Origin: Bacteroidota bacterium
GTDB taxonomy: Bacteria > Bacteroidota > Bacteroidia > Chitinophagales > Chitinophagaceae
Length of the DNA stretch: 8,641 nucleotides
NCBI GenBank assembly: GCA_023386395.1
Contig: JAEWJV010000572.1
Span: 1-8,641, forward strand
Direction of reading: 5' to 3'
The notes beneath the pieces are model-generated. The model was not told where the DNA came from and searched no databases. It was given only the letters and a program-made list of their open reading frames with translations. Below are positions 1-6,832 of this stretch, in pieces; positions within the stretch are counted from its first letter, which is position 1; the number at the start of each line of letters is the position of its first letter. The translations under genes and the position numbers were made by a program.

Positions 1-2
1 CA

Positions 3-542
3 TCTACCGGTGCAATTGCATTCAGCAGTTCTGTTACCGGCGGCACTGTAACGTATAATTGGACAAATAGTAATACGGCTATAGGCCTCGGTTCAAGTGG
101 AAACAGTGTAACTGCTCTGCCATCGTTTACTGCAACTAATAATGGCGCTTCGCCGATTATGGCGACAATAACTGTAACTCCTGTATTTACGAATGGCAGT
201 GTTTCTTGTGCGGGGGCTTCCAAAACCTTTTCCATTACAATTAATCCTACAGTAACTGTAAATACAATTGCCGATCAGGAATTTTGTAATGGAAATAATA
301 CAGCAGCTATACCATTTGGTACTTCTGCTACCGGCGGCACAATAACTTACAATTGGACGAACAATAATACAGCAACAGGCCTGGCTGCAAGCGGAAATAA
401 TGTTTCAAGTCTTCCGGCTTTTACGGCTACCAATACCACAGCAGCTGATGTATTTTCAACAATAAATGTTACGCCAAACTTTACTAACGGCAGCGTAACC
501 TGTATAGGAACATCTAAAACATTTAAAATTATAGTTCATCCA
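3..542 (+). repeat. Tandem 98-residue PKD-like modules
   Basis: Two neighbouring modules repeat with a period of exactly 294 bases (98 codons). The TGGT(V/I)TYNWTN core starts at 36 and again at 330, and the module ends in an (N/H)P dipeptide at 243-248 and 537-542. Protein similarity is high (NTA.GL..SGN.V..LP.FTATN; TP.FTNGSV.C.G.SKTF), but the DNA is clearly diverged at third positions, so the duplication is old or under selection. The first copy is cut by the window edge, so more copies may lie upstream. Each module has a CNG-type Cys and a SV.C Cys that could pair once outside the cytoplasm. Confidence 0.85.
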
Positions 543-3500
543 ACACCTAATGCCGGAACGATTAGTGGTTCACCCACCATTTGTGTAGACGCAAATATTC
601 CATTTTCAAGTAGTGGTATGCCAGGTGGTAACTGGATTTCAAGCAATCCTGCAAAGGCAACTGTTTCAAGTTTAGGTGTGGTTAAAGGAATCAGTTCGGG
701 TAATGTAACAATTACCTATACGATTTCCAATGCCTGCGGTACATCATCTACCAGCTATGATGTTTCAGTCTTCGATCCGGCTAGCCTAACTGATCCGGGA
801 ACTATTTCCGGTCCGGTAAATGTATGTTTATCAACAATTGGTTTGATTTATTCTGTTTCAGCACAGCCAAATGCAACTTATTATATATGGACAGTACCTT
901 CCGGCTGGACAATCACCTCAGGTTCATCAACCAATTCAATTACGGTGACATCTGGAACAACCGGTGGAACAATCAGCGTTCAGGCAGGTAACCCATGTGG
1001 ATTTAGCACAGTAAGCAGTATAAACACTTATTTAGGCACTTCGGGCCAATGGATGGGTATTGCATCTGCAGATTGGAATGATCCTAACAATTGGGGTTGC
1101 GGTGGCGTACCTACATTATCTACTGACGTAACCATACCATCTGGCACTGATAACGATCCTATAATTTTTCCAGGTACTACAGCTCAGGTTAAATCATTAA
1201 CCATAAATGGAGCTTCGCTTACAATGAATGGTACCGGAAATCTTAATATTAATACAGGTGGCACATTTACAAATAATGCCGGCACGTTTGTACAATCGGG
1301 AACAGGAGTTATAACTTTCATAGGTACAGGAAAAATAAATGGTACAGCAACAACATTCAATAATATTACAATGAATGGACAGTTGACGTTAACAACTGCC
1401 CCAACTATTACCGGAATATTCCAGATTAACAGCGGCGCAGTAATAACAAGTAATCCAATTTATACAAATACTTCAACACTTATTTATAATGTTAGCAGTT
1501 CATACACTACAAGCCGCGAATGGTATAGTGGCGGATCAACAACTACTGCTGCAGGGGATGGGGTTCCGCAAAACGTTATTATTCAAAGTGGTAATATTAC
1601 GATAAATACAACCGGAGCAACAAATAGATGTATTGCTGGAAATCTACAAATAAATTCCACAGCTTCCTTGAATCTGAACACAAGTAAGATATTTATTTTA
1701 GGCAACTGGACAAACAATGGATTATTTATTCACAGTAATCGTGAAGTAATTTTTGATGGCTTTGCAAATCAGACCCTCAAAGGGAGCACTACTTTTTATG
1801 ATTTAACTTTAAAACAAACAGGTGGCGCAGATTTAATTATTACCGCACCAATTACCAGGATTGATCGTAACCTCACTGTTACTTCGGGAACAATGAAGCC
1901 AAATGTAAATACTACTATAGAATTTACGGGAAATGGAAATTTAGATGGTGATAATAATAAAGCATTTTACGATTTACAGATTGATAATACTTCACAAATG
2001 ACAATCGTGGATGGCGCTGTTACTATAGATCACAATTTTGTAAATAATGGTACCTACACTTATTCAGGATCTTCTAAACAAACAACTTTTAGCGGAAGTG
2101 GTGTTATACAGTCTTTCTCAGGTATAGTGGGTAGTTCAACTATCTTTGGCACTTTAGTAGTTGGCGATAATCATCCTTTCAGTACCGGAATTACACTCAA
2201 TGCAAGCAATGATTACACAATACAAGGCGGAAGCATATCATTAAGTCACAGTAGCACATTAAACAATACAGGAAATACAGTATCATTTTCTGGTTTTGCC
2301 GCAACTATCAGCACTACAGGCGCCGGTATTGCCTACTTCCATGATGCAGTTACTAATGTATCTCTAAACCCTGGTAGTGGCATCTCAACTTTTAATAATT
2401 ATTTGCAAATAAATCCAGGAGGTTTTATCGCTGTCAATCCACCCAATTACGGCGAAACCGCCACATTAATTTATAACACAGCCACTCCATCGCTTACAAC
2501 GGGGCTTGAATGGAATGTAAATAGTGCAACACCGGGCTTAGGACAGCCATTTAACGTTACCATTCAAAATACAAACAATATAGTAATGGCTGGTGACAGA
2601 ACAGTGCCGGGAACATTAAATATTGGTTCTGCGAATACGCAATCCTTAAATGCTCAAATGCTTACTGTTAATACTGATATTTCCGGTGCAGGCAGTTTAA
2701 CTGGTTCTCCGTTGTCTGGCTTAACGCTTGGAGGTTCAGCACTAGCATTAAGCTTTACGCAAACCGGTTCTGGTAATTATCTTAAAACATTTACGCTTAA
2801 CTCGGGAAGCAATGCCACACTTACAAACGCTTTAAATATCGCCGGTGGCAATTCAAGCGGCTATGGAATTTTAACGGCAAATGGAAATTTAGCCGCTGAT
2901 AATAATCTGACCTTAAAATCTGACGCCTCCGGTACTGCAATGGTTGGCCTGTCGAATGGAAGTATAATTGGTAATGTTACTACAGAACGGTTCATACGCG
3001 GCCGCAGGGCATGGCGGTTTTTGAATATGCCTTTTTATAGCAGCGGGGAAACTTTGCATTCTTCATGGCAGGAAAACCAGCAGAATACCGATCTCGATTA
3101 TAGCCATAATCAAAATAATATTCCCGGGTTTGGCACCCATATCACAGGCAATAATGATATGAGTAAAGGATACGATTATAACACCACCTCCAATTCTTCT
3201 CTTAAAACCTGGGATATTGCAAGCCAGTCATGGACTACTGCAACACCATCAACACTTACAACAAATGTTACAGATCACACAGGTTATTGTGTTTTCGTTC
3301 GCGGTAGCAGGATCGTTGACCTTGCCCTGGCCAATAACGCGCCTACAGATAATACTGTATTGCGCAGCAAGGGTCAGTTATTTGAAAGAGGAGTTGATTT
3401 GAATACTGTTACATCTAAGATTACGGATCCTGCTGCTATAAATGGTAAATGGGTATTATTTGGTAATCCTTTTGCAGCTACTATAAACGTAATGGATGTT

Positions 3501-4538
3501 TTGGCTAATAGTAATTCTACAGGTATTGATAAGACACAATTCTCAGTATGGGACCCTAAACTGGCAGGCAGTAGTAATGCCGGTGCTTATGTAACCTATA
3601 GCGATGGAATTTGGGCTCCCGATGATGGTGATAATACGAATGGAAGTTACAGCTCAGGCGATCTGCCTTTAGTACAGAGTGGCCAGGCATTTATGGTTGA
3701 AGCCACAGGCAGTAATCCCCAGCTTGAATTTAAACAGGCAAACAAGGTTACATCAACGCAGTTGGATGTGTTTGGAATAAAAGCAAGAAAAATAATTCCT
3801 GTTATCTATACGAATCTTATGACTGCACAGGATGCAACAGGAGCGCTTGAAATGGTGGATGGTGTGGCCTCGGGATTTGGTAAAGACTATGCTGCCAATG
3901 ATTCGCATAACGCAGGCAAGCTCTGGAACTTTGGAGAGAATATTGTCCTGGCAAGAAATGGGAAATCAATGTCGATTGAAATCAGACCTATACCAACAGA
4001 AAGTGATACACTCTTCTATAATTTATATTTAAGACAACAGCCCTATGCACTCAAGATATTTACAAAAAACCCTGTCGGTAACCTGCCTGCAAGGGCCTGG
4101 CTGATTGATAAATATCTTAATAAACAAATAGACGTTAACCTGAGTGATACATTAATGTACAGCTTTACTCCCAGCAGTGATACTAACAGTTATCGCAACA
4201 GGTTTATGTTAGTATTTAAGCGTACGGACAGTAAAGCGCCTGCAGCGCGAGGCATTGATTCTATAAAAAATAATGAAAGTATATATGTATATCCCAATCC
4301 TGTAATTGGTAAAAAAGTGATGGTTAAGTTTAATAATCTTATAAAAGGCAATTATGCAATTGTGTTATCTGATATGAGAGGCCGGCAAATAAAAAATTAT
4401 AAGGTACAACACGCCGGAACTAATACTACTTATGAGTTTATGTTAGGAGCCTCATTAACCAGCGGTAATTATTCATTAACGGTTTACAATGAGGATACTA
4501 AGAAAACATTCAAAGTGCAAATAATCATTGGCAGGTAA
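3..4538 (+). CDS. Giant T9SS-secreted multidomain surface protein (5' partial)
   Basis: The reading frame is already open at base 3 and stops at TAA 4536-4538, giving 1511 visible residues; the true start and signal peptide lie upstream. Domains in visible residues: PKD-like module (1-82, partial) and a second copy (83-180), each with Cys-containing motifs (CNG, SVxC.G) and a TYNWTN core; a BIG2/Ig-like module (about 181-260); another PKD-like module (about 260-345) with a YIWTVPSGW motif; a W..ADWNDPNNWGCGGVP segment (350-385); a long Asn/Thr/Gly-rich beta-repeat region (about 385-990); then motifs common near the ends of Bacteroidota surface proteins (RRAWRFLNMPF, WVLFGNPF, GQAFMVEA). The last ~85 residues (from SIYVYPNP, about 1426) match a type A T9SS sorting domain, so export through the outer membrane and cell-surface attachment or release are expected. 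No catalytic domain is visible; adhesin or matrix-like function is an inference. It is followed 17 bases later by a small exported protein. Confidence 0.9.
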   Translation, partial: STGAIAFSSSVTGGTVTYNWTNSNTAIGLGSSGNSVTALPSFTATNNGASPIMATITVTPVFTNGSVSCAGASKTFSITINPTVTVNTIADQEFCNGNNTAAIPFGTSATGGTITYNWTNNNTATGLAASGNNVSSLPAFTATNTTAADVFSTINVTPNFTNGSVTCIGTSKTFKIIVHPTPNAGTISGSPTICVDANIPFSSSGMPGGNWISSNPAKATVSSLGVVKGISSGNVTITYTISNACGTSSTSYDVSVFDPASLTDPGTISGPVNVCLSTIGLIYSVSAQPNATYYIWTVPSGWTITSGSSTNSITVTSGTTGGTISVQAGNPCGFSTVSSINTYLGTSGQWMGIASADWNDPNNWGCGGVPTLSTDVTIPSGTDNDPIIFPGTTAQVKSLTINGASLTMNGTGNLNINTGGTFTNNAGTFVQSGTGVITFIGTGKINGTATTFNNITMNGQLTLTTAPTITGIFQINSGAVITSNPIYTNTSTLIYNVSSSYTTSREWYSGGSTTTAAGDGVPQNVIIQSGNITINTTGATNRCIAGNLQINSTASLNLNTSKIFILGNWTNNGLFIHSNREVIFDGFANQTLKGSTTFYDLTLKQTGGADLIITAPITRIDRNLTVTSGTMKPNVNTTIEFTGNGNLDGDNNKAFYDLQIDNTSQMTIVDGAVTIDHNFVNNGTYTYSGSSKQTTFSGSGVIQSFSGIVGSSTIFGTLVVGDNHPFSTGITLNASNDYTIQGGSISLSHSSTLNNTGNTVSFSGFAATISTTGAGIAYFHDAVTNVSLNPGSGISTFNNYLQINPGGFIAVNPPNYGETATLIYNTATPSLTTGLEWNVNSATPGLGQPFNVTIQNTNNIVMAGDRTVPGTLNIGSANTQSLNAQMLTVNTDISGAGSLTGSPLSGLTLGGSALALSFTQTGSGNYLKTFTLNSGSNATLTNALNIAGGNSSGYGILTANGNLAADNNLTLKSDASGTAMVGLSNGSIIGNVTTERFIRGRRAWRFLNMPFYSSGETLHSSWQENQQNTDLDYSHNQNNIPGFGTHITGNNDMSKGYDYNTTSNSSLKTWDIASQSWTTATPSTLTTNVTDHTGYCVFVRGSRIVDLALANNAPTDNTVLRSKGQLFERGVDLNTVTSKITDPAAINGKWVLFGNPFAATINVMDVLANSNSTGIDKTQFSVWDPKLAGSSNAGAYVTYSDGIWAPDDGDNTNGSYSSGDLPLVQSGQAFMVEATGSNPQLEFKQANKVTSTQLDVFGIKARKIIPVIYTNLMTAQDATGALEMVDGVASGFGKDYAANDSHNAGKLWNFGENIVLARNGKSMSIEIRPIPTESDTLFYNLYLRQQPYALKIFTKNPVGNLPARAWLIDKYLNKQIDVNLSDTLMYSFTPSSDTNSYRNRFMLVFKRTDSKAPAARGIDSIKNNESIYVYPNPVIGKKVMVKFNNLIKGNYAIVLSDMRGRQIKNYKVQHAGTNTTYEFMLGASLTSGNYSLTVYNEDTKKTFKVQIIIGR
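1281..2435 (+). repeat. Degenerate beta-repeat array inside the T9SS protein
   Basis: About five units of 50-65 residues recur, starting near 1281, 1719, 1905, 2061 and 2247. The shared pattern is an alternating hydrophobic strand with Phe and Gly (ITFIGTGKING, VIFDGFANQTLKG, IEFTGNGNLDG, TTFSGSGVIQS, VSFSGFAATIS), then a short strand of the type F..L.I or F.N.T, then a turn with NNG or SG. This layout suggests a stacked beta-solenoid or beta-sandwich stalk; the fold is inference from pattern only. DNA identity between units is low. Confidence 0.6.
1420..2640 (+). repeat. Spaced duplicate of an ~80-residue segment (TLIYN unit)
   Basis: Two copies of a longer unit lie 987 bases (329 residues) apart. 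The first runs from about 1420 to 1660 and the second from about 2395 to 2640. Both read (F/L)QIN.G..I..NP, then TLIYN (1476-1490 and 2463-2477), then TT..EW (TTSREW and TTGLEW), then a Gly/Pro turn and NV.IQ, followed by a GNLQI or GTLNI strand. The codons differ, so this is a domain-level duplication and not a recent DNA repeat. It probably marks the ends of a larger structural period in the beta region. Confidence 0.7.
4278..4535 (+). other. Type A T9SS C-terminal sorting domain (coding segment)
   Basis: The final ~86 residues start with SIYVYPNP (YPNP codons at 4290-4301), followed by a K.MVKF strand, GNYAIVLSDMRGRQI, and near the end LTSGNYSLTVYNEDTKKTFKV before a short basic tail. The order (YPNP, hydrophobic strand, D..G, then L..G.Y.L.V and a Lys-rich final strand) is the usual pattern of TIGR04183-type domains. 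These are known to direct cargo through the T9SS translocon, after which they are normally removed. The domain is complete and intact up to the stop codon. Confidence 0.92.
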
Positions 4539-4555
4539 TTACATAAATTTTAAAC

Positions 4556-4855
4556 ATGAAAAAAATTAAACGAATAGCATTATTGGTATTTATGTCAATT
4601 ATAATGTTTTCAACGGTTAAAGCCGGCCCTGGTTATGATGACGACGATGAAGATGGTGCATTTACGAATGGCCCTGGCGGTGGCGGAGATCCCGGTGACG
4701 ATCCGGACATCCCCCTCGACCCTGGTTCCTGGATACTGGCGGCTGCCGGTGTTGGCTATGGCGTGAAGAAATGGCGGGATGCCAAAAGGAAAGGTAATAA
4801 AGACGATGCCGCAGCCACAGCAATTTTTTTAGAAGATGATATACATAAAAAATAA
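4556..4855 (+). CDS. Small exported acidic/Gly-rich protein with PID-CTERM-like tail
   Basis: This 99-residue protein starts at ATG, 17 bases after the stop of the T9SS gene, with an A/T-rich leader. Residues 1-23 form a signal peptide (MKKIKR, hydrophobic core, cleavage probably after KA). Residues 24-51 are acidic and Gly/Pro-rich (DDDDED at 28-33; GGGGDPGDDPD at 41-51). Residues 52-72 read IPLDPG, then a short hydrophobic stretch ILAAAGVGYGV and KK. This resembles the short C-terminal region called PID-CTERM in Bacteroidota proteins: a P-(I/L)-D-x-G signature, a small Ala/Gly-rich membrane-like helix and a basic stop. The assignment is from memory of the family pattern. Unusually, about 27 charged residues (73-99) follow the basic cluster. 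Function is unknown; its place between a T9SS cargo and an outer-membrane barrel suggests an envelope role. Confidence 0.85.
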   Translation: MKKIKRIALLVFMSIIMFSTVKAGPGYDDDDEDGAFTNGPGGGGDPGDDPDIPLDPGSWILAAAGVGYGVKKWRDAKRKGNKDDAAATAIFLEDDIHKK

Positions 4856-4889
4856 TCTTTAACCTGTATTCCGTACCAAAACCAATTGC

Positions 4890-5720
4890 TTGAAACGCCT
4901 ATTATTTTCTATTGCTATTATAGCGGCTGCACTCACCGTGCAGGCACAAAAAACCTGGTATATTACCGGCGGCTTAGGGCCCATGAATTATTTTGGCGAC
5001 CTGCAGGACAAGCAGATCACAGTTAGCCAGGCAAGTTTTAGTGGGACTGCCGGGGTAACTTATCAGCTAACGCCACATTTTGCTGCCAGCCTTGCCTTCA
5101 GTTATGGCGCCATTAAGGCCGATGATGCAAAGAATGGCTGGAAGTGGGTGAACAGAAACCTTAGCTTTCACTCCTCTATCCTGGAAACTGCAGGTATTCT
5201 TCAATATGACCTCTTCAATATTGAGCAATCTGATGAGCACAATATAGCAGAGATTAACCCGCAAAAAATTACGCCTTATATTTTCGCAGGCATTGGCATG
5301 GTGCATTACAATCCCTGGACTTATGACCAGGCAGGCAAAAAAGTTTACCTGCAGCCTTTGGGAACGGAAGCGCAAACTTCGCCTTATGCCTTATGGTCGG
5401 TTTCTTTTCCAATGGGCGTGGGCATTAAATATGCGCTCTCCAATAAAATCATGCTTAGCGGGGAATTTAATTTCAGGAAAACATTAACCGATTATATGGA
5501 TGATGTGAGCATTCACCAATACCCTGACACGGCACAATTGCTCATAACTCACGGGCAGGAGGCGGCCTCACTTTCGTACAGGGCCGATGAAATTCCAAAT
5601 AACGATTACAAGTTTTACGGTTATCGCGGCAACCCCAACAAAAAAGACGGTTTTTATACTTTTCTGCTCAAAATTTCTTTCCAGCTCCATAAAGAACCAA
5701 AGTTCTATTACCCGCATTAA
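4890..5720 (+). CDS. DUF6089-like outer-membrane beta-barrel protein
   Basis: The protein has 276 residues. The start is TTG at 4890: an in-frame stop lies at 4860-4862, there is no ATG, GTG or other TTG between, and starting here gives a clean signal peptide (MKRLLFSIAIIAAALTVQA, cleavage before Q20). The first downstream ATG (4983) would remove it. The mature part opens with a WYITGGLGPMNYFGDLQ strand and continues with alternating amphipathic strands (YQLTPHFAASLAFSYG; ITPYIFAGIGMVHYNP; FPMGVGIKYALSNKIMLSGEF), loops rich in Asp, Lys and Asn, and RGNP (246-249) followed by the last strand DGFYTFLLKISFQL. This pattern fits the DUF6089 group of Bacteroidota outer-membrane barrels, whose role is unknown. 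A ten-residue tail follows the last strand, where many barrels end in an aromatic residue. It lies 34 bases after the PID-CTERM-like gene, so co-transcription is likely; a link with T9SS cargo is only inferred. Confidence 0.85.
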   Translation: MKRLLFSIAIIAAALTVQAQKTWYITGGLGPMNYFGDLQDKQITVSQASFSGTAGVTYQLTPHFAASLAFSYGAIKADDAKNGWKWVNRNLSFHSSILETAGILQYDLFNIEQSDEHNIAEINPQKITPYIFAGIGMVHYNPWTYDQAGKKVYLQPLGTEAQTSPYALWSVSFPMGVGIKYALSNKIMLSGEFNFRKTLTDYMDDVSIHQYPDTAQLLITHGQEAASLSYRADEIPNNDYKFYGYRGNPNKKDGFYTFLLKISFQLHKEPKFYYPH

Positions 5721-5725
5721 CGGGT
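5710..5725 (+). terminator. Short inverted repeat at the end of the barrel gene
   Basis: ACCCG (5710-5714) and CGGGT (5721-5725) can form a 5-base-pair stem around the loop CATTAA, which contains the stop codon. Only a weak T-rich tract (TTTACTT) follows, so termination would be inefficient. It is the only candidate for an end to the left-hand transcription unit before the heme A synthase gene. Confidence 0.3.
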
Positions 5726-5789
5726 TTACTTGCATCTTCTATATTTTATTTGCCCGGAGAGAATTTAATGCGATTTTTTATTTAACCTG

Positions 5790-5817
5790 TTTGCAAAGCT
5801 TTAAGCATTTATTTTTG
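5790..5817 (+). promoter_or_regulatory. Bacteroidota-type promoter for the heme A synthase gene
   Basis: TATTTTTG at 5810-5817 matches the TAnnTTTG -7 element of Bacteroidota sigma factors, and TTTG at 5790-5793 could serve as the -33 element. The gap between them is 16 bases, a few shorter than the usual ~19, so the -33 part is less certain. Transcription would begin about 5822-5825, leaving a very short leader before ATG 5832. Confidence 0.45.
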
Positions 5818-5831
5818 CGTGCTTTAAACTG

Positions 5832-6746
5832 ATGAATGCTTATATAAAATATACAAAATTTATTCTGCTTTTTGTTTTCCTTGTCATAATTGCCGGCAGC
5901 GTAGTGCGCACCACGCAGAGCGGCATGGGTTGTCCCGACTGGCCGCATTGTTACGGGCGACTTATACCGCCTTCCAGCGTTAACGACCTTCCGCCGGATT
6001 ACCGGAAATACCTTGACAAGCAGGATATAGATATGGAATATAACCCGGTGCATGCCTGGGTGGAATATATTAACAGGCTCATTACCGGCGCACTGGGTAT
6101 TTTGCTGGTGGTTCATGTGGGCTGGACCTTTAAAAAATTTTTCAGCTCAAGGCAATCTATATGTTGGCTGTCATGCCTCTTCTTAGTGGGTACTCTTTTT
6201 GAAGCATGGCTGGGTAAACTGGTAGTAGATACTAACCTGGCAGTTGTAAAAATTACGCTTCACATGCTGGGGGCATTATTTCTTGCCCTGATACCGGTGC
6301 TCATACTGCATAAACTGGATAACAATAAACCAATTCACGATAAAGGGCTGGCTATATTAACTACAACAGCATTAATAGTGCTTTTGCTGCAGATAATTAT
6401 TGGCACCGATGTGCGGGAGCAGGTGGATGAAATATCCAAGGCCTTGAATTACGAACAACGTGATACCTGGCTGGCACAACTGAATACCATATTTGATGTG
6501 CACAGGATTGTTGCAGTAGCAACCTCGCTGCTGGTGATATTTATATTCTGGCGCTCTTTATCACACGCAGCATTGCAAAAGAAAGCACTGTTCCTGCTGC
6601 TCACTGTTTTACTGACAGCTGCAGCCGGGTTTTTAATGGCGTCTTTAAATATCCCTGCTTTTATACAGCCTGTTCACCTGCTGCTATCTTCCGTTTTATT
6701 TATAAGCCTGTTTGCTTATAGGCTTACTTTAAAAAAGCAGCAGTGA
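5832..6746 (+). CDS. ctaA: Heme A synthase, COX15/CtaA family
   Basis: Heme A synthase oxidises the C8 methyl of heme O to a formyl group, making heme A for aa3-type cytochrome c oxidase in the cytoplasmic membrane. The 304-residue protein has about eight hydrophobic segments (near 8-25, 76-96, 109-130, 138-158, 172-191, 222-240, 250-270 and 277-297), the normal topology and length. The four heme-ligand histidines of the family are visible: H74 in H-x3-E-x2-NR (with E78 and NR 81-82), H144 in TLHMLGAL, H224 in DVHRI and H282 in QPVHLLL. The first extracytoplasmic loop has GMGCPDWPHCYG with Cys34 and Cys40, like the redox Cys pair of CtaA. The matching Cys pair in the later loop (192-221) is absent. 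No CtaB or oxidase subunit gene is in the window, so it stands apart from any oxidase cluster here. ATG 5832 directly precedes the first membrane segment. Confidence 0.95.
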   Translation: MNAYIKYTKFILLFVFLVIIAGSVVRTTQSGMGCPDWPHCYGRLIPPSSVNDLPPDYRKYLDKQDIDMEYNPVHAWVEYINRLITGALGILLVVHVGWTFKKFFSSRQSICWLSCLFLVGTLFEAWLGKLVVDTNLAVVKITLHMLGALFLALIPVLILHKLDNNKPIHDKGLAILTTTALIVLLLQIIIGTDVREQVDEISKALNYEQRDTWLAQLNTIFDVHRIVAVATSLLVIFIFWRSLSHAALQKKALFLLLTVLLTAAAGFLMASLNIPAFIQPVHLLLSSVLFISLFAYRLTLKKQQ

Positions 6747-6766
6747 TTATCGGTTAACATTTTGAA

Positions 6767-6778
6767 TTTATTTTTTGC
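6767..6778 (+). promoter_or_regulatory. Possible promoter-like element upstream of the oxidoreductase
   Basis: TTTATTTTTTGC closely resembles the -7 region seen before the heme A synthase gene (TTTATTTTTGC), but has one extra T, so it is TAnnnTTTG and not TAnnTTTG. No well-placed TTTG is seen about 19 bases upstream. It lies 54 bases before the TTG start in an 86-base gap (6747-6832) that holds nothing else recognisable. Confidence 0.25.
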
Positions 6779-6832
6779 AACTTCGTCCCTGAAAGTTTGA
6801 AGCACACTTATTCATCGTAAAACAATTTATCA

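Noticed and set aside
159..161. ATG as the start of the giant T9SS gene
   Set aside because: The frame is open upstream to base 3 and the codons before it encode the same PKD-like module, so the ATG is an internal Met.
1..1040. CRISPR-like or mobile repeat in the left end
   Set aside because: The repetition is protein-level module duplication with codon-phase period and diverged DNA; there are no identical short repeats with spacers.
5067..5375. Minus-strand frame of 102 codons
   Set aside because: It lies fully inside the barrel gene, has no domain or signal pattern, and is rich in Cys/Arg in the way expected of an antisense shadow.
4858..5790. The 10-mer TTTAACCTGT present at 4858-4867 and 5781-5790, upstream of two genes
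   Set aside because: The flanking bases differ and the spacing to the gene starts is not the same, so a shared operator is not supported; probably chance in A/T-rich DNA.
5778..6116. Minus-strand frame of 112 codons across the heme A synthase start
   Set aside because: It overlaps the well-supported ctaA N-terminal region and its promoter element and shows no recognisable protein features.
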